Assembly (NCBI GenBank): GCA_902492555.1
Contig: CABUMH010000102.1
Location: 1-14,831, forward strand
DNA: 14,831 nucleotides
From: Eisenbergiella sp900555195
GTDB lineage: Bacteria > Bacillota > Clostridia > Lachnospirales > Lachnospiraceae
Direction of reading: 5' to 3'
The notes below the pieces were generated by a model. It was not told the DNA's origin. It was given only the letters and a program-made list of their open reading frames with translations, and made no database searches. A program made the translations under genes and the position numbers. This document shows, one piece after another, positions 1 to 7,500 of the stretch (position 1 is the first letter of the stretch; every line of letters starts with the position of its first letter).

Positions 1-118
1 CCGGGCCGGTATAATGTCTAGCGACATTATACCATGTCCTCCGGACATGGCCCCCCTCCGGGGAAGATGGCCACTCCGCTTCGCTCCGGGCCGGTATAAT
101 GTCTAGCGACATTATACC
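1..118. repeat. Two 33-bp direct repeats with hairpins between them
   Basis: A 33-bp sequence beginning CCGGGCCGGTATAATGTC is identical at 1-33 and 86-118 (period 85 bp). Each copy contains an 11-bp perfect stem, GGTATAATGTC / GACATTATACC, closed by the loop TAGC. Between the copies lie a second hairpin, CCATGTCC-TCC-GGACATGG (32-50), and a shorter one, CCCC-TCC-GGGG (54-64), so the whole segment is a string of short-loop palindromes. The first copy starts at the window edge, so the array may continue outside. The second copy is followed by TTACCCTTTTTA and could act as a terminator; the first has no T run. I do not recognise a named repeat family. No open reading frame is supported here. Confidence 0.85.
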
Positions 119-167
119 TTACCCTTTTTAGGCAAGCAAGAGTTTCTGTGGATTGGTCTGTAGTCTC

Positions 168-411
168 GTTACTACTCAGCCCTCCGCATATGCCGTTTTG
201 TCTCCCTTGTTTGTGCCCCCCGGTTCCCTAGGCACGGGCATCCGCCTTCTGCGGCGCAGGGTTCGGCTGCATTCTTTTTCCGCAAACCTGTGAGAAAGTT
301 GTGCTGTTTCTTGGCCTTGCATACGGGAAGTTCACCCGCACGCCCTGGCGGCGTTGTTTGACGCCCCATAGGGGCGGAGTTTAGCCGCCATGCGGAGGGC
401 TGAGTAGTAAC
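168..411. mobile_element. MITE-like element, 244 bp, with 22-bp TIRs and 8-bp target duplication
   Basis: The ends are perfect 22-bp inverted repeats at 168-189 and 390-411; the left one begins GTTACTACTCAGCCCT. The 8-bp direct repeat GTAGTCTC flanks the element exactly (160-167 and 412-419), as expected for a target-site duplication. The interior is GC-rich and encodes no recognisable transposase. A 65-codon minus-strand frame inside has no family I know and is probably not a gene. Near the right end, short stems could form (350-354/361-365, 362-367/371-376, 373-377/385-389). The size, TIRs, TSD and lack of a transposase fit a non-autonomous element mobilised in trans. An 8-bp duplication is typical of several IS families, including IS66-like ones, but the parent is not identified. 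Confidence 0.82.
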
Positions 412-456
412 GTAGTCTCACATATAATGCTTATTACTGTATGAATGGCTAGAGTG

Positions 457-494
457 GGCACCAGGTGTCAGGCCCCCTCATCCGTCCTGGCGCC
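457..494 (-). terminator. Weak stem-loop downstream of the LysR gene
   Basis: An imperfect inverted repeat, GGCACCAGG (457-465) and CCTGGCGCC (486-494), with one G-U pair, lies about 28 nt beyond the stop of the minus-strand regulator. No T tract follows it on the minus strand, so it is at best a weak or factor-assisted terminator. The rest of 420-522 shows no gene. Confidence 0.25.
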
Positions 495-522
495 TAGTCC
501 CGATTCCTGCAGAAGGGAATTC

Positions 523-1395
523 TTATGGCTGGGTACATATCTCTATGAAATGCTCTATGGCCGCTGTGTGGAATTTATTCCGGTGATAGGCGATGGCAAA
601 TTGTCTGGACAGATCCAGATCTTCTACCGAAAAAGCTGTAACCTCTCCTCGGTCAATCTCATCCTTAACCAGATAATATGGAAGGACTGAGATGCCAAAC
701 CCTTCTTTGACCGCCCGAATAAGCGCCTGGGTACTAACGCTTTGCCAGATTGGTTCTACCGTAATCCCTTTCTCTCTCATCCGGGCATCAAACAGTTCCC
801 TCACCGCACTTCCTCTCTCACGCAGTAGTAAGTTCTCCTTCAACAGCGCATCTGTAGTTACACGCTTTACGGATGCAAAAGAATGGCTCGGTGCGCATAT
901 CATCACCAGGCTGTCTTTGCGGTAAGGGACAGCTAGAATAAATCTGCTGCGCGTTCTGCCTTCCACCAGACCCAAATCAATTTCATTTTCCATAAGCAGC
1001 TGTTCAATGGTATCTGTATTCTCAATGATCACCCTAACACTTACTTTGGGAAAGGCCTCCCGAAAGCTGCGTATATAGTCGGTCAGGAAATAATTTGCGA
1101 TCGTGATGCTGGAACCGATACGCAGCGTTCCAGCCTCTCCAAGCCTTTCCATCGCTTCTTCCGTCTCATCAAACAACCGCACCAGATGCTGTGCATACTG
1201 ATATAATTCTTTTCCCGCCTCGGTCACAAGCAGTCTCCTTGAAAAACGTTCAAACACGACGACCCCATAATGTTCCTCCAATTCTTTTAATGCCACACTA
1301 ACCGACGGCTGCGCGATCCGCAGCACCTCGCTCGCCGCCGTGGTGCTTCCCGTCTCATATACTGCCAGAAAAATTTTCAGATGCCTCAGCGTCAT
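523..1395 (-). CDS. LysR-family transcriptional regulator
   Basis: This 290-residue protein has the LysR layout and length. The N-terminal winged helix-turn-helix covers roughly residues 1-60 (MTLRHLKIFLAVYETGS, then AASEVLRIAQPSVSVALKELE and the LLVTEAG wing). A linker helix follows, then an effector-binding domain from about residue 90 (LRIGSSITIANYFL) to the end. The ATG at 1395 is preceded by AGAAGGAG with 5 nt before the start codon. It is transcribed away from the CHR-family transporter pair starting at 1666, the classical arrangement of a LysR regulator and its target, so control of those genes and of itself is likely. The inducer cannot be read from sequence. CysL/CbbR-like regulators are the nearest in general style, but I do not assign a subfamily. 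Confidence 0.95.
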   Translation of the reverse strand: MTLRHLKIFLAVYETGSTTAASEVLRIAQPSVSVALKELEEHYGVVVFERFSRRLLVTEAGKELYQYAQHLVRLFDETEEAMERLGEAGTLRIGSSITIANYFLTDYIRSFREAFPKVSVRVIIENTDTIEQLLMENEIDLGLVEGRTRSRFILAVPYRKDSLVMICAPSHSFASVKRVTTDALLKENLLLRERGSAVRELFDARMREKGITVEPIWQSVSTQALIRAVKEGFGISVLPYYLVKDEIDRGEVTAFSVEDLDLSRQFAIAYHRNKFHTAAIEHFIEICTQP

Positions 1396-1444
1396 ATTCG
1401 CTCCTTCTGCCTATGTATAGCCAAATCAATATAAACTTTATTAT

Positions 1445-1473
1445 ATTATAATATTTTACAAATACTTACACAA
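1445..1473 (-). promoter_or_regulatory. Sigma-A promoter of the LysR gene
   Basis: Read on the minus strand there is a -35 box TTGTGT (1473-1468), a spacer of exactly 17 nt, and a perfect -10 box TATAAT (1450-1445). Transcription would start near 1438, giving a leader of about 43 nt. The leader contains the near-palindrome CTATGTATAG (1411-1420), a possible autoregulatory site. The assignment rests on consensus match and spacing only. Confidence 0.7.
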
Positions 1474-1569
1474 GCGTTATTCTAAGGGTGGCAACTTTAT
1501 AACTACTACTCTCCATCTATTTTCCATACCCAGACCGGAAAGTGGAAGGGAAACAGCATCTTTTTATAT

Positions 1570-1637
1570 GTTATGAACATAGTGGCGATTTTCGCAATAT
1601 CCTAGGTCGTGCCGGAACGCCTTCTATGTTCCATAAC
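1570..1637. promoter_or_regulatory. Inverted repeat in the lysR-transporter intergenic region
   Basis: GTTATGAACATAG (1570-1582) and CTATGTTCCATAAC (1624-1637) are inverted copies of each other apart from one inserted C, separated by 41 nt. They sit 28 nt before the start of the first transporter gene. They could be paired regulator binding sites or the stem of a leader hairpin. Apart from this, the lysR promoter and ribosome binding sites, I see nothing else in the 270-bp gap. No convincing plus-strand promoter was found; TATATG at 1565-1570 is only a weak -10 candidate. Confidence 0.45.
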
Positions 1638-1665
1638 ACGATTACCCCGACGATGAGGTCATGCA

Positions 1666-2238
1666 ATGTATAAACGGAAAAAATATCTCACCCTATTTCT
1701 CTCTACCCTTCAGATCAGCGCCTTCACCTTTGGAGGCGGCTATGTCATCATTACGCTTCTGAAGAAAAAATTTACGGATGAACTGCATTGGATTAAAGAG
1801 GATGAAATGCTTAATATGGCAGCCATCGCTCAGTCTTCTCCGGGCGCCGTAGCCGTCAATGCAGCGATCCTAGTCGGTTACAAAATCGCAGGTATTCCCG
1901 GGGCATTGATTTCTATCATAGGAACGATCATCCCGCCTTTTGTAATCATCTCTGTCATCTCTATGTGCTATACAGCTTTTCGGAATAATCTGATCGTAAG
2001 CGCCGTCTTAAAGGGAATGCAGTCCGGCATAGCCGCCGTGATCGCAGACGTAACCGTTAACTTAAGCTGTAATGTCTATAAAGAGGGCGGAATTCTTTCC
2101 ACGATCGTCATGGTTCTGGCTTTTCTCGCTTCCTGGCAATTTGGCGTCAACGTGCTCTGGATCATTCTTGCCTGCGCCATATACGGTATCCTTCGCACTC
2201 TATTCCAATCAAGAAAAAAGGAGGAAGGGGTAAATTGA
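1666..2238 (+). CDS. Chromate transporter (CHR family), half-size subunit 1
   Basis: This is a 190-residue membrane protein of the short CHR type, in which two half-length proteins are thought to form one transporter. Family signatures are FTFGGGYVI (21-29), a Trp-containing segment after the first helix (HWI, 41-43), and SSPGAVAVNAAILVGYKIAG (57-76), followed by the PGAL turn. Hydrophobic stretches lie near residues 8-32, 60-100, 115-133 and 143-177. The ATG at 1666 follows GAGG (1655-1658) with 7 nt spacing; the ATG at 1661 is in another frame. Its stop overlaps the start of the next gene, so the two are translated together. Chromate efflux is the family's named activity. The natural substrate in an anaerobe may be another oxyanion, which the sequence does not show. 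Confidence 0.92.
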   Translation: MYKRKKYLTLFLSTLQISAFTFGGGYVIITLLKKKFTDELHWIKEDEMLNMAAIAQSSPGAVAVNAAILVGYKIAGIPGALISIIGTIIPPFVIISVISMCYTAFRNNLIVSAVLKGMQSGIAAVIADVTVNLSCNVYKEGGILSTIVMVLAFLASWQFGVNVLWIILACAIYGILRTLFQSRKKEEGVN

Positions 2239-2804
2239 ACTATCTTGCATTATTTCTCAGTTTCTTTCAGATCGGGCTTCTCAGCTTCGGCGGCGGAATG
2301 GCAGCCATCCCTTTGATCCAGGAGCAAGTGGTCGATCAGCACCATTGGCTGACGTTGACAGAGTTCGCGGATCTGGTTACCATCTCGGAGATGACGCCGG
2401 GCCCCATTGCGGTTAATTCCTCCACCTTTGTCGGAATCCGGATCGCTGGCTTCCCGGGCGCGCTGGTGGCGACCTTTGGATGTATTCTCCCCTCCTGCAT
2501 CATCGTCATGCTGCTCGCCTGGCTGTATTTTAAGTACAAGAACCTTTCTTTCATTGAAGGAGCCCTTTCCGGCCTGCGGCCCGCCATCGTGGCCCTAATC
2601 GCTTCGGCGGGGCTTTCCATTCTGTCTCTGGCAGCCTGGAACCAGGAAGCGGCCAGCCCGCTATCCCACATTAATTGGATCGGGGCAGCACTGTTCGCGG
2701 GTGCCTTTGTGATAATGCGAAAATGCAAGGCAAATCCCATCTATGTGATGATCGGATGTGGAATCTTGGGAGGCGTACTCTATACCTTAACCGGAAACGC
2801 CTGA
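2235..2804 (+). CDS. Chromate transporter (CHR family), half-size subunit 2
   Basis: This 189-residue partner is homologous to the preceding gene. It carries LSFGGGMAAIPLI (16-28), HHWL (36-39), the hallmark MTPGPIAVNSSTFVGIRIAG (53-72), and PGALVATFGCILPS. Several hydrophobic helices follow (about 76-99, 108-134, 147-161 and 169-185). It starts with TTG at 2235, whose last two bases are shared with the TGA stop of subunit 1 (the four bases TTGA). AGGAGG at 2219-2224 supplies the ribosome binding site. The next Met (residue 22) lies inside the conserved GGGM motif, so the TTG start is well supported. A heteromeric pair with subunit 1 is the likely working unit. The gene ends 41 bp short of the convergent spoVAB stop, and no clear terminator is visible between them. 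Confidence 0.92.
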   Translation: MNYLALFLSFFQIGLLSFGGGMAAIPLIQEQVVDQHHWLTLTEFADLVTISEMTPGPIAVNSSTFVGIRIAGFPGALVATFGCILPSCIIVMLLAWLYFKYKNLSFIEGALSGLRPAIVALIASAGLSILSLAAWNQEAASPLSHINWIGAALFAGAFVIMRKCKANPIYVMIGCGILGGVLYTLTGNA

Positions 2805-2845
2805 TAACATACTTGTTGGGCGCATGTCCCTGCCAAAAAAGCACT

Positions 2846-3340
2846 TTATAGACCGGCCTGAAAAATGCCCTTTATAAAATAAAAAAGGCTGCCCGCTGCC
2901 TTGCCTGCCGCCACAAAGAGCACAGCTATCCCAAGGCCGTGCCGAAAACGGATCCGTCTGGCGAACACGGGAATGGTATCCAGCATCTCTGCAATCGCAA
3001 GCGCAAGGCAGCCCACAAAGATTCCGGCGAACAGGCCAAAGAACACCTCCAGCCCTAGCAGGATACCTCTCCGGAATATTTCTCCCCCCAAATTCATATC
3101 CAGCCATTTGCCAAACCATCTTCCTATTTGAGGCGGATAATCAAAGACGCTCAGCAAACCTCCCGCAAGCGTTCCGGCCACCACCGCTTCTTCATACAGA
3201 AAAATAAACCTGCCGGTATGTGTCTTCCCGGCAAACCTGGGCACCAGCCCCACCGACAGAAGAACCGTGAACACTCCGCCAGATACCAACAGGCCGCTGC
3301 AAAGTCCCAATACGGTGAGAAATATCTGCCTAAGAAACAT
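2846..3340 (-). CDS. spoVAB: Stage V sporulation protein AB (SpoVAB)
   Basis: This 164-residue integral membrane protein is recognised as SpoVAB by its glycine-rich first segment and IPRL-like LVPRF motif (residues 11-36), its length, and its position after spoVAA. Hydrophobic helices lie near 5-33, 48-67, 92-118 and 135-158. The ATG at 3340 lies inside the end of spoVAA (11-nt overlap) and follows GGGGAG with 7 nt spacing, indicating translational coupling. SpoVA proteins sit in the forespore inner membrane and take part in moving Ca-dipicolinate into the spore; the specific role of AB is poorly defined. It is slightly longer than the Bacillus protein. No spoVAC/AD/AE genes follow: the next gene downstream is the convergent transporter. 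Confidence 0.88.
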   Translation of the reverse strand: MFLRQIFLTVLGLCSGLLVSGGVFTVLLSVGLVPRFAGKTHTGRFIFLYEEAVVAGTLAGGLLSVFDYPPQIGRWFGKWLDMNLGGEIFRRGILLGLEVFFGLFAGIFVGCLALAIAEMLDTIPVFARRIRFRHGLGIAVLFVAAGKAAGSLFYFIKGIFQAGL

Positions 3341-3959
3341 CGATCATCTCCCCTTCCCTATCCGCCGTCTCCACCAGCGCATTGTTCACGTCATCTTCAT
3401 AGATTCGCATTTCTACTTCAATCGGCGTTGGATCCTTGGTGATTCGTCTTCCGCCCACATGATTGAAAAACAGAATGATCCCCAAGGCCAGGCCAATAGA
3501 ATAAGATAGTTCCAAAATGGTGTAACCGTCCGAGGCTTCTCCCGCTATCATCTCGTAAAATTTCCCAAATACCGCGCTGATACCGATGTCGTTATGAAAT
3601 GCCATGATGGTGAAGGCAGGCCCGAAAAAGCAAATCAGAGACACAAAAGCTACCTTCAGCCAGGTGACAACCCTATTTTCTTCAGTTTTCTTCTTATATT
3701 CCACGATCACTTCCGCTGCTCCCAGACTGTCCACAGTCAATTCAGGACAGAATTTCTGTACAGCTTCAATCAGTTTCATCACGCTGATTACGCATCTGGA
3801 TATGTCTTTTTTATCAAAATCATAGATTTTCATAGCCTTTATTCTGGCAAGCAGCTTTGCATCCGCACATACCAGTTTCCCCAAATCAGAGATCCGCACA
3901 TCCGGCTTATCCAGCTTCACATTTCTTTCCAGCTTCAGGTACAATACGGTTGATGCCAT
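3330..3959 (-). CDS. spoVAA: Stage V sporulation protein AA (SpoVAA)
   Basis: This is a 209-residue protein when started at the ATG at 3959, which is preceded by AAGGGAG with 5 nt spacing. An in-frame ATG at 3992 would add 11 residues but has no ribosome binding site. The N-terminal soluble domain (about 1-93) begins STVLYLKLERNV and includes VRISDLGKLVCAD, typical of SpoVAA. Two membrane helices follow at about 99-120 and 147-166, then a short acidic C-terminal tail. The length matches the usual size of about 206. It overlaps spoVAB by 11 nt and forms a two-gene operon with it. A sigma-G-type promoter upstream fits expression in the forespore late in sporulation, where SpoVA proteins support dipicolinate uptake. 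Confidence 0.93.
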   Translation of the reverse strand: MASTVLYLKLERNVKLDKPDVRISDLGKLVCADAKLLARIKAMKIYDFDKKDISRCVISVMKLIEAVQKFCPELTVDSLGAAEVIVEYKKKTEENRVVTWLKVAFVSLICFFGPAFTIMAFHNDIGISAVFGKFYEMIAGEASDGYTILELSYSIGLALGIILFFNHVGGRRITKDPTPIEVEMRIYEDDVNNALVETADREGEMIDVS

Positions 3960-4040
3960 GAAATCTCCCTTCTTAAACGCAATTCGGCCCATCGCTTTCT
4001 TTACGCTGCTGCCCCGTTCAAACTTCCTTTAACCTTTCTT

Positions 4041-4070
4041 TAGTATTGGAAAAATATCCGCATATTATGC
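4041..4070 (-). promoter_or_regulatory. Candidate sigma-G promoter of spoVAA-spoVAB
   Basis: On the minus strand, GCATA (4070-4066) is followed after 18 nt by AATACTA (4047-4041). Sigma-G promoters have a GYATA-type -35 and a CATNNTA-type -10 with 17-18 nt between them; here only the first -10 base differs. Bacillus spoVA is sigma-G dependent, so sequence and gene function agree. The leader would be about 75 nt. The -35 lies in a small palindrome, GCATAATATGC (4060-4070). Confidence 0.6.
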
Positions 4071-4117
4071 GTACAGCCCCTTGCGTTCAATAAGAAACAA
4101 CTTTTCCTATACAAATA

Positions 4118-4161
4118 AAGAGCGGCGGAAATCCGCTTATCCCGCGTTTTCCGCCGCTCTT
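4118..4161 (-). terminator. Intrinsic terminator of the giant adhesin gene
   Basis: A perfect 14-bp stem (4118-4131 with 4148-4161, core AGAGCGGCGGAAA / TTTCCGCCGCTCT) encloses a 16-nt loop. On the minus strand it is followed by the U-rich sequence TATTTGTAT. It begins about 58 nt after the adhesin stop and lies just before the spoVAA promoter, so it insulates the sporulation genes. The rest of 3960-4218 has no gene. Confidence 0.8.
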
Positions 4162-4218
4162 CTTTCTTTGCCGTCCATAATCCGGCCTCAGAAAGACTTA
4201 TTTTGTTTCAGCATCCCT

Positions 4219-4560
4219 CTATTCTTCTTTTCTGTCCGCTTCCGTTTTCTTTCCCTTTTTCCCACGTTCTGCGGACTTTCTCCGACTATTCCTCCGACTT
4301 TTACCCGAAGGTTTCTTTCCGTTCCGCTTTCCGCCCATGCGCAGAATCACTGCGATCACCGCAGCTGCTGCCAAGGCCAGAACGATATAGAAAAGCGGAT
4401 TGGATGCATCCCAGGTGGGTACTCCCGTACTTCCCAGTTCCGGCAGGATGCCAACTCCCGGAAGCGCGAAAATCGGCAGGATGCCCCCTTTCCTCTCTCC
4501 GCCCTTTTCAGGTGTTCCCGGATCCGGCTCATTTCCTCCGGTGGTCGTTCCTTCCGAAGG
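4219..4560 (-). other. C-terminal linker, membrane helix and basic tail of the adhesin
   Basis: After the last folded domain comes a Gly/Pro/Glu linker, then LPELG (residues 3303-3307; bases 4432-4446), a hydrophobic helix from NPLFYIVLALAAAAVIAV (from about 3318), and a 38-residue tail with 17 Lys/Arg. The layout resembles a sortase signal, but Leu replaces the Thr of LPXTG. The motif is also about 10 residues from the helix, and the tail is far longer than the usual handful of basic residues. It may be a variant sorting signal or a permanent membrane anchor. Confidence 0.75.
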
Positions 4561-7500
4561 TTTATCCTTATGATTCGTAAAGGATGCTCTCGCCGTATCC
4601 CCGGCAGGGATGGTTCCTACCTCTCCTTGGTAGGAAGTGGTATATCCGCCCTGATTCGCTTCCTGTTCCGTTACCGTATAGGATGCGCCGGCATTCAGAT
4701 CTGTTGCCGTGATGGATTCCCCGTGCTTCAGAACAAAAGAGGCTGTTCCATCTGTAAATTCCATCTCTCCTTTCTTTCCGGAGAAGCCGGCAAGCGTTCC
4801 GCCAAGTTTCACCGTAAACTGCCAGTCCTTTTCCTTATCTCCGTCACTTCCCGTTACGTTCTTGGACACGGTCAGGCTGCCGTATTTCCTGTTGGTAAAG
4901 GTGAAGATTTCGTGGTTGGAATCCCCGCTGTCAACGGCGGTTTCCTCATATACATCATAACCCGGGATCTTGATCTCTGTCACGTTGTAGGTGATTCGCC
5001 GCTGCTGTGTATCATATTTAGGCAGGCCGGAAAGCGTCATTTTCCAATGGGAAGGTTCTTCCAGGATCGCTCCGTTCAGAAGCTTCTGTGCGAGGCTCGG
5101 CTTCAGGGTAATCTCCTGTTCATAGACAACCACAGGCGTCTGACTGCCGTCATTCACCGTTCCTGTCAGCTTCACCACAATTTCTTTCGGTCGGCCGCTG
5201 TCATTGTTATCGTCCCAGTTCTTCTTCACCGTGATCTTCCGTTCGCCTGTCAGGGTATTGATGAGGTTCAGCGGATCGTTCTTCTCGTCCCGTGAGAACT
5301 GATATTCATCCCCGACCGTTCCGTATGCTTCGCTTTCTGCCGCCTGCGGCGTCACTTCTTCCACTTTGTAAGTGTATACATTTCCTGCCGGGTCAGCCTT
5401 GGGAAGGGCGCGATACACATAGGTCCACACGTCTTTCTCTTTATCCGTCCATTCCGGAACAGCGCTCACCTCTTCCCAGTCTTTGTCCGCCACTTTGTCC
5501 CATTCTTCCGTGGAAGTCGTCCTGTAAAGCTTCAGTTCCAGTTCTGCCGGTCTGGTCTTGTATGCGTTTGCGTTGTCTCTCCAGGTTTTTGTTCCCGAGA
5601 TATCTGCAAGCCCGATATTTCTGATGGTGGTCTGTGTGGGCTCCTTTTTCCCATTCGGATCCAGGATCTCATGCTCATAAATGACTGAAACGAGTGTTCC
5701 GGCATTCTCTTCCACCGCAAAGTAATAATATCTCTTCCCATCCGCATCATATTTGGGCAGGCCGCTGACCGTTTCCGTCCAGTTTTTCTGCGCATTTAAT
5801 ACGACGGTCTTTGCCTTGCCGTTCTCCAAATACTGCTCTCCCTGCGCATCGCTCCATTTCTCCGGATCCGGTTCCTGCGTCCGATAAACGCTCACCTCGA
5901 TCTCATGCGCTGTCGTCTGCACCCACTCTTTTTGGATGATCAGAGACGTGGTAACCGTATTGGTAAAGAGATAAGGATTTCCTTCCTCTCCCGTTCCCTT
6001 CATTTCACCGATCGGAACATAACCGCTGCTGTTTCTCTCCCGGATGCGGTATCTGGTCACGCAGGACCAATCGTCTGCATCTTCCAGATAGCTGCCTGGC
6101 ATTCGGCTGGGAATACTGGTGAAACGCGCCTTCCACGCTTCATACTCGCCATAGACCCCCGAAGTCTGATCCGCCTGCCCATTCAGCGTCACAGAAGCCA
6201 GGGTTTTCCAGTTGGCATCTTTGCTGTCGTCCTCGGCAGTCAGATATTGCAGATCCAGGGTCACGGAAGCCGTTTCTCCTCCCACCCAGTCTTTCTCAGC
6301 GTACAGAGCAGTAAACGTCATTGTGTTCGTCGCCGTCACATTTCCCGTTCCCTCACCTGAATAAGCAACCTTATAAGCCGTATTGTAAATTGCTCCGTTT
6401 GTCTGCAGAATGCGGAGATCCTGTTCACCTGTGATCGGATGATCCGGCTGCAGTTCCAGGGCCCGGTAGCTGTAGTCGTCCCCGTTCATATCCTCAGCAG
6501 GAAGTCCGGACACTGCAGTGCTGACAGAAGCGTCGTCATTCGTTCCCGTTACCACCACCACCAAAGGGGTGCCGTTCGATTCCACATTCGCCCAGTCCGT
6601 ATTATCCGTCTTTCTCTGGATGACAAACCAGGTCTCCCATGTTTTCCCGGCAGCTTCCGTTCCGGGTCGCGTGCCGTAGGCATTGGACGCGTCTCCCGCC
6701 CAGGTCTTCGTTACGCTAAATTCTGTCGTCTGTATCTTGTTCACATGAATCACGGTCTGGGCGGAATTGCTGTTTCCATTCACATATCCCGGAAGCACCA
6801 TTCCTCCATCCGGTTTAAACTGATAGGTATAAGTATCTCCTGTCTTTTCCGGAACCCAGACGTCGATCACGGTCGGGTTATCCACATCGGTTCCATATTG
6901 AATCTGATCTTCCACCACCCTCCATTCCAGATTTGTCAGTTCTCCTGAATCTGTTTTTCTGATAACGGTGGGAAGGCTTTCAAAAGCGTTTCCCGTTCCC
7001 CATATCGGATCCGTCAGGCTCCCTGACTCTAAGGTTTTCGTATACTGGATTCCTGCCGGCTCATAACTTTGTCCGTCAAAATACTCCTTTGCATCTTTCC
7101 ATTCAGAATCCGAAGAACCGTCCTTTCCTTTTTCCCGCACCTGCAGTTTGAAGGTGATTTCCCAATAATAGCCCAAATAGTCTTCCGTAATGGGATTTCC
7201 GTCCGTATCCTCCCACTGCTTTTGAAACGGTTTTCTCGTCAGGATGGAATTCGTCAGCGGGGCGATGGTTCCAGTCAGCACGCCGCCTTCTACTGTCGGC
7301 TGTGCCATTTCCGCCCTGGCCGTCTTGTCGCCATTTTCGCCCGTCCCTGGATTGGGGGAAGGCGTATAAGGGCTATCCGCAGGCACAGTCTCTTTCATGA
7401 TATAAATCCACGGCATATCATTGGAGGCATTCCGCTCCAGTTCGCCGTTCACTTTATATTCCCATGTATCGTCAGACGTGGAGGTCCACTCTATGGTATA

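Noticed and set aside
1..118. CRISPR-like pair of palindromic repeats
   Set aside because: Only two repeats, a 52-bp spacer that is itself hairpin-forming, no cas genes, and no third copy in the window.
172..369. 65-codon minus-strand frame inside the MITE
   Set aside because: No ribosome binding site or family match seen; it spans most of a non-coding element and overlaps its terminal repeat.
423..428. TATAAT as a plus-strand promoter created by the MITE edge
   Set aside because: No acceptable -35 box at 16-18 nt upstream, and no plus-strand gene follows (the lysR gene there is on the minus strand).
2805..2845. Bidirectional terminator between the convergent transporter and spoVAB genes
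   Set aside because: There is an A/T run (AAAAAAGC) but only a 3-bp GGG/CCC stem beside it, too weak to call.
4081..5295. Long plus-strand open frames opposite the adhesin (404 codons here; also 7774-8817 and 11830-13047)
   Set aside because: They are antisense to a continuous 3377-codon gene with clear domain motifs. They show no recognisable domains, no good ribosome binding sites, and skewed Ile/Arg/Phe/His-rich composition typical of antisense shadows.
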